From Streptomyces liangshanensis (GTDB lineage: Bacteria; Actinomycetota; Actinomycetes; Streptomycetales; Streptomycetaceae), in contig NZ_CP050177.1 of NCBI RefSeq assembly GCF_011694815.1, positions 5,062,001-5,126,000 of the forward strand: a stretch of DNA of 64,000 bases, given 5' to 3'. How positions within the stretch are numbered: position 1 is the first letter of the stretch; each line of letters begins with the position of its first letter. This document shows positions 44,106 through 53,029 of this stretch, one piece after another. A program made the position numbers and the translations under genes. The notes beneath the pieces were generated by a model. It saw only the letters and a list, made by a program, of their open reading frames with translations. It did no database searches and was not told the DNA's origin.

Positions 44106-46517
44106 GTGATCAGCAACCGACGGGCAAGAAGAGTGTCCGCGGTGATCGTGGCACTCGCCGCGACCGCCGCCACCGCTTCTGCCTTCACCACGGCCCAGGC
44201 CGAGGGCAATCCCTCGGCCGGTTCCGCCGGCATCGAGCGCCGCGACCCGGCTCCTCAGAAGGCCGAGGTCGACCACGACCTCGACGGCCCGTTCAGCAAG
44301 CAGCAGGCGGCCGAGCGCAGCGCCGCCATGGAACAGGTCATCGCGGGTGACGCGAAGGTCGAGAAGCGCGGCGGCTCGCAGGTCGTCAAGCTCGGCAACA
44401 AGAAGTACGTCGAGCTGGGCCGCGAGAAGACCGACAAGATCTTCACGGTCCTCGTGGAGTTCGGCGACCAGGTGGACACGACCACCCAGTACGACCCCGA
44501 CGGCGCGGCCGGCCCCAAGCCGCCGGTCGTCAAGTTCGGCGGCACGCCCGGGCCGCAGCACAACGAGATAGCCGAGCCCGACCGGAAGGTGGACAACTCC
44601 ACCGCCTGGCAGGCCGACTACAACCAGCAGCACTTCCAGGACCTCTACTTCGGTGAGGGAACGGACCGCAAGGGCAAGCCGAAGGAATCGCTGAAGACCT
44701 ACTACGAGAAGACGTCCTCCGGGCGTTACTCGGTCGACGGCGAGGTCTCCGACTGGGTCAAGGTCCCGTACAACGAGGCCCGTTACGGCTCCAACTACTG
44801 CGGCAGCTCCAACTGCGCCAACGTGTGGGACGCGGTCAAGGACGGCGTCACCGCCTGGGCCGCCGACCAGAAGGCCAAGGGCCGGACGGACGCGCAGATC
44901 AAGACGGACCTCGCCGGCTACGACCAGTGGGACCGGTACGACTTCGACGGCGACGGCAACTTCAACGAGCCCGACGGGTACATCGACCACTTCCAGATCG
45001 TCCACGCGGGCGAGGACGAGTCGGCCGGCGGCGGCGCCGAGGGCGCCAACGCCCTCTGGGCGCACCGCTGGTACGCGTACGGCACGGACGCGGGCCGCAC
45101 CGGCCCCGCGGCGAACAAGTCCGGCGGTACGCAGATCGGCGACACCGGGATCTGGGTCGGCGACTACACGATGCAGCCGGAGAACGGCGGCCTCGGCGTC
45201 TTCGCGCACGAGTACGGCCACGACCTGGGCCTGCCCGACCTGTACGACACCGCGGGCGGCGACAACTCCACCGCCTTCTGGACCCTGATGTCGTCGGGCT
45301 CCTGGCTCGGCAACGGCAAGGACGCCATCGGCGACCGGCCGGGCGACATGACGGCCTGGGACAAGCTCCAGCTCGGCTGGCTCAGCTACGCCAAGGCGAA
45401 GGCGGCCACGAACTCCACGACCAAGCTGGGTGTCTCGGCGTACAACACCAAGAACCCGCAGGCGCTGATCGTGGACCTGCCGCCCAAGGAAGAGACCACC
45501 ACGGTCGTGACGCCCGCCGAGGGCTCCAAGCAGTGGTGGAGCGACATGGGTGACGACCTCAAGAACACCCTCAGCCGCTCGGTCGACCTGACCGGCAAGT
45601 CCACGGCGTCGCTTCAGCTCCAGGGCTGGTGGGACATCGAGGCGGACTACGACTACCTGTACGCCGAGGTCTCCACGGACGGCAGCAACTGGACGCCGGT
45701 CGAGGGCACCGCTGACGGTCTGCCGATCACCCGCGACTCGGCCGACAAGCCGGCGCTGACCGGTGGTTCGGGCGCGTACAAGAAGCTCGTCTACGACCTG
45801 AACGCGTACGCGGGCAAGAAGGTCGACGTCCGCTTCCGCTACCAGACGGACGGCGGCGCGGGCGGCAAGGGCTTCGCGGCCGACGCGATCAGCGTGGTCG
45901 CCGACGGCGCCGCGCTCTTCACGGACAACGCCGAGGGCGACGACGCGGGCTGGACCGCGAAGGGCTTCTCGCGCATCGGTGCGTCCTTCACCCAGGACTA
46001 CCCGCAGTACTACATCGCCGAGAACCGCCAGTACGTGTCGTACGACGAGACCCTCAAGGTCGGTCCGTACAACTTCGGGTTCGCGGCGCCGAACGACGCG
46101 AAGGTGGAGCACTTCCCGTACCAGCCCGGTCTGCTGATCTGGCTGTGGGACACCTCGCAGAAGGACAACAACACCAGCCAGCACGCGGGCGAGGGCCTGG
46201 TCCTGCCGATCGACGCGCACCCGAAGGCCGAGAAGTGGGCCGACGGGACGGTGATGCGCAACCGCATCCAGGCGTACGACTCCACGTTCAGCTGGTGGCC
46301 GACGCAGGGTCTGACGCTGCACAAGGCGAACGTCGCGACCAAGATCAAGCCGAAGCTCGGCGCGCCGGTCTTCGACGACCGCAAGGGCACCTACTACGAC
46401 GCGAGCAACCCGCTGGCGAGCGTGCAGGTTCCTGACACCAACACGAAGATCACGATCGTCGGCCAGCCGCTGGACGGCCAGACGCTGACGGTCCACGTGG
46501 GTCCCTCCGGTCGGTAA
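44106..46517 (+). CDS. Secreted M6 metalloprotease, immune inhibitor A type
   Basis: 803 residues. Signal peptide NRRARRVSAVIVALAATAAT with cleavage after TAQA; propeptide to about residue 105; M6 catalytic domain with zinc site FAHEYGHDLGLPDLYD at about residue 370; then a VEG/MAM-like beta-rich C-terminal half (SLQLQGWWDIEADYDYLYAE, YAGKKVDVRFRYQTDGG). Such enzymes degrade extracellular proteins and, in Bacillus, host antimicrobial peptides. Start GTG 44106 has the ribosome site GGGGAGG; ATG 44031 in frame would give an odd Arg-rich leader. Monocistronic, closed by a terminator. Confidence 0.9.
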   Translation: MISNRRARRVSAVIVALAATAATASAFTTAQAEGNPSAGSAGIERRDPAPQKAEVDHDLDGPFSKQQAAERSAAMEQVIAGDAKVEKRGGSQVVKLGNKKYVELGREKTDKIFTVLVEFGDQVDTTTQYDPDGAAGPKPPVVKFGGTPGPQHNEIAEPDRKVDNSTAWQADYNQQHFQDLYFGEGTDRKGKPKESLKTYYEKTSSGRYSVDGEVSDWVKVPYNEARYGSNYCGSSNCANVWDAVKDGVTAWAADQKAKGRTDAQIKTDLAGYDQWDRYDFDGDGNFNEPDGYIDHFQIVHAGEDESAGGGAEGANALWAHRWYAYGTDAGRTGPAANKSGGTQIGDTGIWVGDYTMQPENGGLGVFAHEYGHDLGLPDLYDTAGGDNSTAFWTLMSSGSWLGNGKDAIGDRPGDMTAWDKLQLGWLSYAKAKAATNSTTKLGVSAYNTKNPQALIVDLPPKEETTTVVTPAEGSKQWWSDMGDDLKNTLSRSVDLTGKSTASLQLQGWWDIEADYDYLYAEVSTDGSNWTPVEGTADGLPITRDSADKPALTGGSGAYKKLVYDLNAYAGKKVDVRFRYQTDGGAGGKGFAADAISVVADGAALFTDNAEGDDAGWTAKGFSRIGASFTQDYPQYYIAENRQYVSYDETLKVGPYNFGFAAPNDAKVEHFPYQPGLLIWLWDTSQKDNNTSQHAGEGLVLPIDAHPKAEKWADGTVMRNRIQAYDSTFSWWPTQGLTLHKANVATKIKPKLGAPVFDDRKGTYYDASNPLASVQVPDTNTKITIVGQPLDGQTLTVHVGPSGR

Positions 46518-46543
46518 CCGGAAGTAACCGCAGGTCAAGCCAT

Positions 46544-46579
46544 GATCGGCCGTCGCCCTCTAGCGGGCGGCGGCCGATC
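46544..46579 (+). terminator. Hairpin terminator after M6 protease gene
   Basis: 15-bp stem with one G-T pair (46544-46558 with 46565-46579), loop TCTAGC, followed by GTGTTTAG. Confidence 0.85.
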
Positions 46580-46663
46580 GTGTTTAGGTGCGTCCTACGG
46601 ACCTCTTATTGACAAGACGTCTCATGACGATGTTCGACCGACGCACGGGGGAGAGGAATGATC

Positions 46664-46996
46664 ATGGCAGGCGGAGGCTTCAGCAGACTCCCGAACGGCA
46701 CGGTGGTGGTGGCACTGACCCTGCCCAGCCCGACGACCGAGGGCGGGGCGGTGCGCGTCCTGGTGCACGCGGGGAACCGGGCCCGGGCCCTGACCAGGCT
46801 GCGGAATCTGGGGCTCCGGGCGGTGTACCTGCGGGGGAACGCGGAGCCGCCGACGCTGGACGAGATCACGGCGGTGCTGCACCACCCCGACGGGCTGCTC
46901 TGGCGGACCACTCCGGAGTGCGTGGAGCAGCTGTGGCAGCCGATAGGGGCGCTGCTGCGCCGACCCGCGGGGACTGCGGCCGGGACGGCCGCTTAG
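46664..46996 (+). CDS. Conserved hypothetical protein, 110 residues
   Basis: Small soluble protein, function unknown. Core: PNGTVVVALTLPSPTTEGGA, VRVLVHAGNRARALTRLRNL, LRAVYLRGNAEPPTLDEITA, HHPDGLLWRTTPECVEQLW. The beta-alpha-beta pattern is compact and codon use is normal. ATG 46664 with GGGGAGAGGA upstream is the best start (ATG 46658 sits too close to it). An AT-rich TTATTGACAAG stretch at 46606 may be part of the promoter. Confidence 0.7.
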   Translation: MAGGGFSRLPNGTVVVALTLPSPTTEGGAVRVLVHAGNRARALTRLRNLGLRAVYLRGNAEPPTLDEITAVLHHPDGLLWRTTPECVEQLWQPIGALLRRPAGTAAGTAA

Positions 46997-47048
46997 GGGG
47001 GGTGTGGGGGGCCCGGGGGCTGCTTGTCGGTGCGGGGCGGTCCGGGGT

Positions 47049-47239
47049 GCACGGCCTGCGGCCGTAGGTGTCCTCAAGCGCCGGACGGGCTGGGTTTGTC
47101 GTGGTGGCGGGGGGCGGGGCCTCCGGAGGTACGTGTGTCCGGACTGCTATCCTCACCGCGCTTCGCGCGAGCTGCGACGCTTTACGTCCGGACACACGCA
47201 CCTCCTCCGACCCCACCCCCCTCACGCCGGACGGGACGG
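47049..47239 (+). repeat. Left arm of a perfect 191-bp inverted repeat flanking pncA
   Basis: Exact reverse complement of 47972-48162 over all 191 bases. It contains (a) a dispersed Streptomyces-type intergenic motif GTCCTCAAGCGCCGGACGGG, and (b) a hairpin unit with 20-bp arms (47125-47144 and 47186-47205, 19 of 20 paired; GGAGGTACGTGTGTCCGGAC), which looks like a small non-autonomous palindromic element. Open frames through it are by-products. Confidence 0.9.
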
Positions 47240-47266
47240 ATCAGGCGCCGGGCGGGGCGGGGTGGG

Positions 47267-47854
47267 TCAGGCCACGGTTGGTTTGCCGGTGAGGGTGATG
47301 CCTGCTGTGCGCATCTCCTCCAGGGCCCGGTCCGTTGTCTCGGGCGCCACCCCTGCTGTCAGGTCCAGGAGTACGTGGGTCGTGAAGCCCTCTCGGGTCG
47401 CGTCCAGGGCTGTGGCGCGTACGCAGTGGTCCGTCGCGATGCCGACCACGTCGACCTCGCTCACCCCGCGCTCCCGCAGCCAGTCCGCCAGGCCGGTGCC
47501 GTTCTCGTCCGCGCCCTCGAAGCCGCTGTACGCGCCCGAGTACGCCCCCTTGTCGAAGACCGCGTCGATCGCGCCGGACGCGACCGCCGGGGCGAAGTTC
47601 GGGTGGAAGCCCACGCCCTCCGTGCCCGCCACGCAGTGCGGCGGCCAGGTCGTCTCGTAGTCCGGGGCCGTCGCGAAGTGGGCGCCCGGGTCGATGTGGT
47701 GGTCGCGGGTCGCCACGACGTGGCGGTACGCGGCGGTCGCCTCGCCGATGAGGTCGGTGATGGCGGCGGCGACATCGGCGCCCCCCGTCACCGCGAGGCT
47801 CCCGCCCTCGCAGAAATCGTTCTGAACGTCGACGACGATCAAGGCGCGGTGCAT
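47267..47854 (-). CDS. pncA: Nicotinamidase / isochorismatase-family hydrolase
   Basis: 195 residues. Hydrolyses nicotinamide to nicotinate for NAD salvage. Catalytic triad visible: Asp in LIVVDVQNDFCEGGSL, Lys in VFDKGAYSGAYSGF, Cys in IATDHCVRATALDA; metal-binding Asp/His in VATRDHHIDPGAHF. The N-terminus MHRALIVVDVQNDF fixes ATG 47854, with GAAGGAA upstream. It follows pncB on the same strand but is separated by a tandem repeat and one arm of the inverted repeat; the gene sits exactly inside the repeat pair. PncA and PncB perform consecutive steps. Confidence 0.92.
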   Translation of the reverse strand: MHRALIVVDVQNDFCEGGSLAVTGGADVAAAITDLIGEATAAYRHVVATRDHHIDPGAHFATAPDYETTWPPHCVAGTEGVGFHPNFAPAVASGAIDAVFDKGAYSGAYSGFEGADENGTGLADWLRERGVSEVDVVGIATDHCVRATALDATREGFTTHVLLDLTAGVAPETTDRALEEMRTAGITLTGKPTVA

Positions 47855-47971
47855 GGCGGAATTCCTTCGGTGGGAGCGAACGACTGCGGGCGGTGGTTCC
47901 GAGCGTAGAGACTCCACCGCCCCGAGGGGAGGGGCCGGGGCCGGGCAGCGACGGGGCTCCCGGCCCGTTCC

Positions 47972-48162
47972 CCGTCCCGTCCGGCGTGAGGGGGGTGGGG
48001 TCGGAGGAGGTGCGTGTGTCCGGACGTAAAGCGTCGCAGCTCGCGCGAAGCGCGGTGAGGATAGCAGTCCGGACACACGTACCTCCGGAGGCCCCGCCCC
48101 CCGCCACCACGACAAACCCAGCCCGTCCGGCGCTTGAGGACACCTACGGCCGCAGGCCGTGC
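47972..48162 (-). repeat. Right arm of the 191-bp inverted repeat
   Basis: Perfect inverted copy of 47049-47239; 732 bases lie between the arms. It contains the same 81-bp hairpin unit. Its outer end abuts C-rich ACCCACCCGC repeats and then the 15-bp tandem array. Confidence 0.9.
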
Positions 48163-48186
48163 CCCCGCACCCACCCGCACCCACCC

Positions 48187-48306
48187 GCACCCCGCAGGGA
48201 GGCACCCCGCAGGGAGGCACCCCGCAGGGAGGCACCCCGCAGGGAGGCACCCCGCAGGGAGGCACCCCGCAGGGAGGCGCCCCGCAGGGACGCACCCCGC
48301 AGGGAG
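48187..48306. repeat. Eight 15-bp tandem repeats after pncB
   Basis: Unit GCACCCCGCAGGGAG, eight contiguous copies; six are identical, copy seven has two changes. Ends 10 bp before the pncB stop on the minus strand. All frames stay open through it, giving spurious LRGAS or PQGGT repeats. Probably a variable-number tandem repeat. Confidence 0.9.
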
Positions 48307-48316
48307 GCGGCGACGG

Positions 48317-49645
48317 TCACACGTACTCGGTCGGGATCACCGGCTCCCCGCGCGACAGCTGGATCGCCGACATCGGCAGCCCCGCCCGCGCGGCGATGTG
48401 CCGCTCCCGCGCCGCGTCCAGCGCCTCGCGGGCCACCACCCGGCCGCCCTTGACCAGCTGCACCAGCAACTGGCTGTCCAGCAGCTCCGGCGGTACGGGC
48501 CCGGTGCCGAGCACCTCCGCCTCGGCGCGGCCCTCGGCGTCCCGCCGCCGCGCCGCCCACTTGCGGCCGCCGACCGACGTCTTCCCGCCCAGCGACTTCT
48601 TCGCCACCGGCACGAGCGGCGCCGCCGGATCCGCCGACTCCGCGCGCGCCACGAGCTTGTAGACCATCGAGCACGTCGGGTGCCCGCTGCCGGTGACCAG
48701 CTGGGTGCCGACGCCGTACGCGTCCACCGGGGCCGCCGCCAGCGAGGCGATCGCGTACTCGTCCAGGTCGGAGGTGACCACGATCCGGGTGTTCACCGCC
48801 CCGAGGTCGTCCAGCTGCTGCCGTACCCGGTGCGCGACCAGCAGCAGGTCGCCCGAGTCGATGCGGACGGCGCCCAGTTCGGGCCCCGCCACCTCCACCG
48901 CCGTACGCACGGCCTCGGCCACGTCGTACGTGTCGACCAGCAGGGTGGTGCCCTCCCCGAGCGAGTCCACCTGCGCCCGGAACGCGTCGCGCTCGCTGTC
49001 GTGCAGCAGCGTGAAGGCGTGCGCGCTGGTGCCCACGGTCGGGATGCCGTACCGGAAGCCGGCCGCGAGGTCGGACGTCGTGTCGAACCCGCCGACGTAC
49101 GCGGCGCGCGCCGCCGCGACCGCCGACAGCTCGTGCGTGCGCCGCGCGCCCATCTCGATCAGCCGCCGCCCGCCGGCCGCGGCCGACATCCGGGAGGCCG
49201 CCGCTGCGATCGCCGAGTCGTGGTTGAGGATCGACAGGATCACGGTCTCCAGCAGCACGCACTCGGCGAAGGAGCCCTCGACCCGCAGGATCGGCGAACC
49301 GGGGAAGTACGCCTCGCCCTCCTGGTAGCCCCAGATGTCCCCGCCGAAGCGGTACGAGGCCAGCCAGGACAGCGTCGCCTCGTCGACGATGTCCCGCTCC
49401 CGCAGGAAGCGCAGCACGTCCGCGTCGAAGCGGAAGTTCTCCACGGCGTCCAGGACGCGCCCGGTGCCCGCGACAACCCCGTACCGGCGCCCCTCGGGCA
49501 GCCGCCGGGTGAAGACCTCGAAGACCGAGCGGCGGTCGGCCGTACCGGCCTGGAGCGCGGCTCGGAGCATGGTCAGCTCGTACTGGTCGGTGAAGAGCGC
49601 GGTCGACGGCACGTCCACCGGCAGCCCAAGGTCCGCAGTGTTCAT
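48317..49645 (-). CDS. pncB: Nicotinate phosphoribosyltransferase
   Basis: 442 residues; makes nicotinate mononucleotide from nicotinate and PRPP, the step after PncA. Motifs: ALFTDQYELTMLRAALQAG at the start, FEVFTRRLPEGRRYGVVAG, EMGARRTHELSAVAAARAAY, VGTSAHAFTLLHDSERDAF, AVRIDSGDLLLVAHRVRQQL, VTSDLDEYAIASL. Start ATG 49645 with GGGGGTAGC upstream. Divergent from clpS across 179 bp; upstream of pncA on the same strand. Confidence 0.94.
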   Translation of the reverse strand: MNTADLGLPVDVPSTALFTDQYELTMLRAALQAGTADRRSVFEVFTRRLPEGRRYGVVAGTGRVLDAVENFRFDADVLRFLRERDIVDEATLSWLASYRFGGDIWGYQEGEAYFPGSPILRVEGSFAECVLLETVILSILNHDSAIAAAASRMSAAAGGRRLIEMGARRTHELSAVAAARAAYVGGFDTTSDLAAGFRYGIPTVGTSAHAFTLLHDSERDAFRAQVDSLGEGTTLLVDTYDVAEAVRTAVEVAGPELGAVRIDSGDLLLVAHRVRQQLDDLGAVNTRIVVTSDLDEYAIASLAAAPVDAYGVGTQLVTGSGHPTCSMVYKLVARAESADPAAPLVPVAKKSLGGKTSVGGRKWAARRRDAEGRAEAEVLGTGPVPPELLDSQLLVQLVKGGRVVAREALDAARERHIAARAGLPMSAIQLSRGEPVIPTEYV

Positions 49646-49824
49646 ACGGACGATGCTACCCCCAATACTCGTCAGAGTGACGATTTCTTTTCGGGCACCC
49701 TCCCGGACACCCCGGCGGCGGCCCCCGGAGCCGTTTGTGCGACCGGCCCCCGTGGGTGGCAGCATGGGTCGTGCAGGGCTGAATCCCGGGCTGCAACCGG
49801 CAGAGAAGAAGGTCGTCCCGAACC

Positions 49825-50130
49825 GTGAGTGTTGCTCCGACTGAGATCGAACGCCCCGAATCGGCCGAGGAGACGTTCGTTGTCCCCGACCCCGACGTGC
49901 CCTGGCTGACGATCGTCCACAACGACCCGGTCAACCTCATGAGTTATGTGGCGTACGTCTTCCAGACGTATTTCGGCTACTCCAAGGACAAGGCGCACAA
50001 ACTGATGCTCGACGTCCACCACAAGGGCCGCGCGGTCGTCTCCAGCGGCAGCCGCGAGGAGATGGAACGCGACGTGCAGGCGATGCACGGGTACGGCCTC
50101 TGGGCGACCCTGACCCAGGACCGCGACTGA
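49825..50130 (+). CDS. clpS: ATP-dependent Clp protease adaptor ClpS
   Basis: 101 residues. Binds ClpC1/ClpA N-domains and delivers N-degron substrates. Core sequence [20 protein letters not shown] with the N-end-rule pocket Asn-Asp, [41 protein letters not shown] 49825 starts it. Its stop overlaps the next start (TGATG at 50128). Confidence 0.95.
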   Translation: MSVAPTEIERPESAEETFVVPDPDVPWLTIVHNDPVNLMSYVAYVFQTYFGYSKDKAHKLMLDVHHKGRAVVSSGSREEMERDVQAMHGYGLWATLTQDRD

Positions 50131-50708
50131 TGGCCGGGCACTTCGAGGCCACCCCGGGCGGCGGCGCGGCCGTCGCGCTCGACGAGGTGGAGATCTCGAT
50201 CCTGCGCTCCCTGGCCATGCAGCTCCTGGAGCTGATCGGGCCCGGCGACGAGCCCGCCCAGGGCGAGGACCCGCTCGCCGCGCTCTTCGCGGTCGGCCCC
50301 AGCGAACCGCCCGAGGACCCGGCGCTGGCCCGGCTCTTCCCGGACGCGTACGGCGACGGGGACGACGAACTGAAGGAGTTCTCCTCGGAGTTCAGGCGCT
50401 TTACGGAGAACGACCTGCGGGACCGCAAGCGCGCCGACGGCATCGCCGTCGTCCGCTCGCTCGACGCGCTCGGCCCCACCGGCGAGGGCGGCGCCGTGCT
50501 CAAGCTGTCCGGCGAGGAGTGCCTGCACTGGCTGGGCGCCCTCAACGACCTCCGGCTGACCATAGGCACCCGCCTGGAGGTCACCGACGAGGACGAGGGC
50601 GCCGAGCTGTACCGGCTGCCCGACACGGATCCGCGCAAGCCGATGGTGATGGCCTACCTCTGGCTCGGCGCGCTCCAGGAGAGCCTCATCGAGACGCTGA
50701 CCGCCTGA
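50130..50708 (+). CDS. DUF2017 protein, coupled to clpS
   Basis: 192 residues, actinobacterial family of unknown function almost always next to clpS. Recognised by VALDEVEISILRSLAMQLLE, PALARLFPDAYGDGDDELKE, FSSEFRRFTENDLRDRKR and MVMAYLWLGALQESLIE. ATG 50130 overlaps the clpS stop by one base. A role with ClpS in proteolysis is inferred from the constant pairing. Confidence 0.9.
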   Translation: MAGHFEATPGGGAAVALDEVEISILRSLAMQLLELIGPGDEPAQGEDPLAALFAVGPSEPPEDPALARLFPDAYGDGDDELKEFSSEFRRFTENDLRDRKRADGIAVVRSLDALGPTGEGGAVLKLSGEECLHWLGALNDLRLTIGTRLEVTDEDEGAELYRLPDTDPRKPMVMAYLWLGALQESLIETLTA

Positions 50709-50709
50709 C

Positions 50710-50747
50710 GGAGGCGGCCCCCGGCCGTTCGCCGCGAGGCCGCCTCC
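50710..50747 (+). terminator. Hairpin terminator after clpS operon
   Basis: GGAGGCGGCC (50710-50719) pairs with GGCCGCCTCC (50738-50747). Confidence 0.7.
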
Positions 50748-51042
50748 CGTTCGCTCAGCGGAGCCTCAATTCGGCATAACGATCACGTCACCGCTCCCGT
50801 GACGTTTGCGAGCGCGGATGGAATTTGTCCGCTTCTCCCTGTGCGCTCCGCCACAGCGCACCTCGCCGGTCACCCCCGCCACCGTGATAGATCTGCCGGA
50901 CCCCCCGGGGACGCCACCCCTGTCCCCGGGGGTGTCTCGCAGCGGCCGACCGCCGCCGGCACTCCATCCGTATCCGGGGGGATCAGGAACCGGTCCAGGG
51001 CCGACGACGGCCCGGACCGGCAGGGAGAAAGGGCGCATCACC
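50748..51042 (+). promoter_or_regulatory. Promoter region of the amino-acid permease with palindrome
   Basis: About 295 bases, no gene. ACGTCAC-N7-GTGACGT (50785-50805) is a perfect 7-bp inverted repeat and a plausible operator. Two C/G-rich blocks CCCCCGGGG and CCCCGGGGG follow. The frame open through here has no ribosome site until 51043. Confidence 0.5.
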
Positions 51043-52512
51043 ATGACCTCTCCGCAGGTCGACAAGGGGCACGGCGACAGCGGCGCGGCCGCTCCCCGTA
51101 CCGGTGAGGACCACACCGGCGAAGAGGGCTACGAACGCGGACTGGGCAGCAGGCAGGTCCAGATGATCGCGATCGGCGGCGCCATCGGCGTCGGCCTCTT
51201 CATGGGCGCCGGGGCCAACATCGCCAAGGCGGGGCCCAGCATCATCCTCATGTACGCCCTCGCCGGCGTCGTGATCTTCTTCATCATGCGGGCCCTCGGC
51301 GAACTGCTGCTCTACCGGCCCGTGTCGGGCTCCTTCGCCGAGTACGCCCGGGAGTTCCTCGGCCCGTTCTTCGGCTTCGCGACGGGCTGGACGTACTGGC
51401 TGATGTGGGTGGTCACCGGCATGGCCGAGCTGACCGCCGCCGCCATCTACATCCACTTCTGGTTCCCCGCGATCCCGCAGTGGGTCAGCGCGCTGGTCTT
51501 CCTGGTCGTCCTCTTCGGTGTGAACCTGATCTCGGTCAAGATCTTCGGCGAGGTCGAGTTCTGGTTCTCGATGATCAAGGTCACCGCCATCATCGGCATG
51601 ATCGTGATCGGCCTCGGCGTCCTCACCCTCGGCTTCTCCGAGGCCGGCGACACCGCGCAGGCCTCCAACCTCTGGGCCCACGACGGCGTCTTCCCGAACG
51701 GTGTCGGCTCCAGCCTGATGACCCTCCAGGGCGTCATGTTCGCCTACCTCGCCGTCGAACTCGTCGGCGTCACCGCGGGCGAGTCGGAGAACCCCGAGAA
51801 GACCCTCCCCAAGGCGATCAACACCCTGCCCTGGCGGATCATCGTCTTCTACGTCGGCGCGCTCTCCGTCATTCTCGCCGTCGTCAAATGGACCGAGTTC
51901 TCCGCCGGCACCAGCCCGTTCGTCTACGCCTTCGAGAAGATGGGCATCCCGCTCGCCGCGGGCATCGTCAACTTCGTGGTGCTCACCGCCGCGCTCTCCT
52001 CCTGCAACTCCGGCATGTACTCCACCGGCCGGATGCTGCGCGGCCTCGCCGCCAACAGCGAGGCGCCCAAGGCCTTCGGCCGGCTCAACTCCCGCAAGAC
52101 CCCGGCCCTCGGCATCACCGTCTCCGTCGCCCTCATGGGCATCGGCGTCATCCTCAACTACATCGTCCCGGAGAAGGCGTTCGGGTACGTCACCTCCGTG
52201 GCGACCGCCGCCGGCGTCTGGACCTGGCTGATGATCCTGATCAGCCACATCCGCTACCGGCGCGCCGTCGACGCGGGCCGCCTCCCGGCCTCCCCCTTCC
52301 CGGCCCCCGGCGGAGCGGTGTTCAGCTGGGTCGCGGTCGCGTTCCTCGCGCTCGTCACCTGCCTGATCGCGTACGACGAGGACGCGCGGGTCTCCCTGTA
52401 CGTCGGCGCGGTCTGGGCCGTCGGCCTCGCGGTGGGCTGGCGGTTCCTCCAGCGCCGTACGACCGGGAACGCCGGGAGCGACGCGCCCGAGTACGCGTCC
52501 GCGGCGGAGTGA
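51043..52512 (+). CDS. Amino-acid permease, APC superfamily (AnsP/GabP-like)
   Basis: 489 residues, 12 predicted helices. N-terminus YERGLGSRQVQMIAIGGAIG with GVGLFMGAGANI is the substrate/sodium-binding unwound helix 1 of amino-acid permeases. MRALGELLLYRPVSGSFAEY and AGESENPEKTLPKAINTLPW are signatures of the amino-acid/proton symporter group. Start ATG 51043, ribosome site GGGAGAAAGG. Substrate within aromatic, D-Ala/Ser/Gly or asparagine types cannot be told. Ends in a strong terminator. Confidence 0.9.
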   Translation: MTSPQVDKGHGDSGAAAPRTGEDHTGEEGYERGLGSRQVQMIAIGGAIGVGLFMGAGANIAKAGPSIILMYALAGVVIFFIMRALGELLLYRPVSGSFAEYAREFLGPFFGFATGWTYWLMWVVTGMAELTAAAIYIHFWFPAIPQWVSALVFLVVLFGVNLISVKIFGEVEFWFSMIKVTAIIGMIVIGLGVLTLGFSEAGDTAQASNLWAHDGVFPNGVGSSLMTLQGVMFAYLAVELVGVTAGESENPEKTLPKAINTLPWRIIVFYVGALSVILAVVKWTEFSAGTSPFVYAFEKMGIPLAAGIVNFVVLTAALSSCNSGMYSTGRMLRGLAANSEAPKAFGRLNSRKTPALGITVSVALMGIGVILNYIVPEKAFGYVTSVATAAGVWTWLMILISHIRYRRAVDAGRLPASPFPAPGGAVFSWVAVAFLALVTCLIAYDEDARVSLYVGAVWAVGLAVGWRFLQRRTTGNAGSDAPEYASAAE

Positions 52513-52526
52513 CCTGGCCCGCCCCC

Positions 52527-52556
52527 GACCCGGCCCCGCACCCGCGGGGCCGGGTC
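52527..52556 (+). terminator. Strong terminator after amino-acid permease
   Basis: Perfect 13-bp stem (52527-52539 with 52544-52556), loop ACCC, followed by the T-rich CGTTTATATTT. Confidence 0.9.
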
Positions 52557-52573
52557 CGTTTATATTTCCAAGC

Positions 52574-53008
52574 ATGCTCACCATCAGCCAGGCCCTGCAC
52601 GACCAGATCGTCGCGCACGCCCGACGCGACCACCCCGACGAGGCCTGCGGCGTGGTCGCGGGCCCGGCCGGCAGCGGGCGCCCCGAGCGGTTCGTCCCCA
52701 TGCTCAACGCCGCCCGCTCGCCCACGTTCTACGAGTTCGACTCGGCCGACCTGCTCAAGCTCTACCGGGACATGGACGACCGCGACGAGGACCCGGTGAT
52801 CGTCTACCACTCCCACACCGCGACCGAGGCCTACCCGTCCCGTACCGACATCACGTACGCGAACGAGCCCGAGGCCCACTACGTGCTGGTCTCCACCGCC
52901 GACACCGACGGCCTCGGCCCCTTCCAGTTCCGCTCCTACCGCATCGTCGACGGACAGGTCACGGAAGAGGACGTCGAGGTGGTGGCGGACGGCCCCGGGG
53001 CCGTCTGA
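52574..53008 (+). CDS. mec: JAMM/MPN metallopeptidase (Mec-type CysO-cysteine hydrolase)
   Basis: 144 residues. Zinc JAMM motif: Glu in HPDEACGVVAG and H-x-H-x10-D in VYHSHTATEAYPSRTDITYA. In mycobacteria Mec releases cysteine from the CysO-cysteine adduct; here cysO and cysM lie 3.3 kb downstream, separated by a B12-type transporter operon. The enzyme may also trim the C-terminal tail of CysO (see cysO). ATG 52574 lies 17 bp after the upstream terminator. Confidence 0.88.
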   Translation: MLTISQALHDQIVAHARRDHPDEACGVVAGPAGSGRPERFVPMLNAARSPTFYEFDSADLLKLYRDMDDRDEDPVIVYHSHTATEAYPSRTDITYANEPEAHYVLVSTADTDGLGPFQFRSYRIVDGQVTEEDVEVVADGPGAV

Positions 53009-53029
53009 GAGACTGACCGCCGAACCCGA

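Noticed and set aside
47068..48143. Identical-looking proteins on both strands starting MSSSAGRAGFVVV
   Set aside because: They are translations of the two arms of the inverted repeat, with no ribosome site and no codon bias.
48187..48306. CRISPR-like array
   Set aside because: Repeats are contiguous 15-bp units without unique spacers, and there are no cas genes.
48134..49828. Long frames with LRGAS or PQGGT repeats
   Set aside because: Created by the 15-bp tandem array and the antisense of pncB; no start signals.
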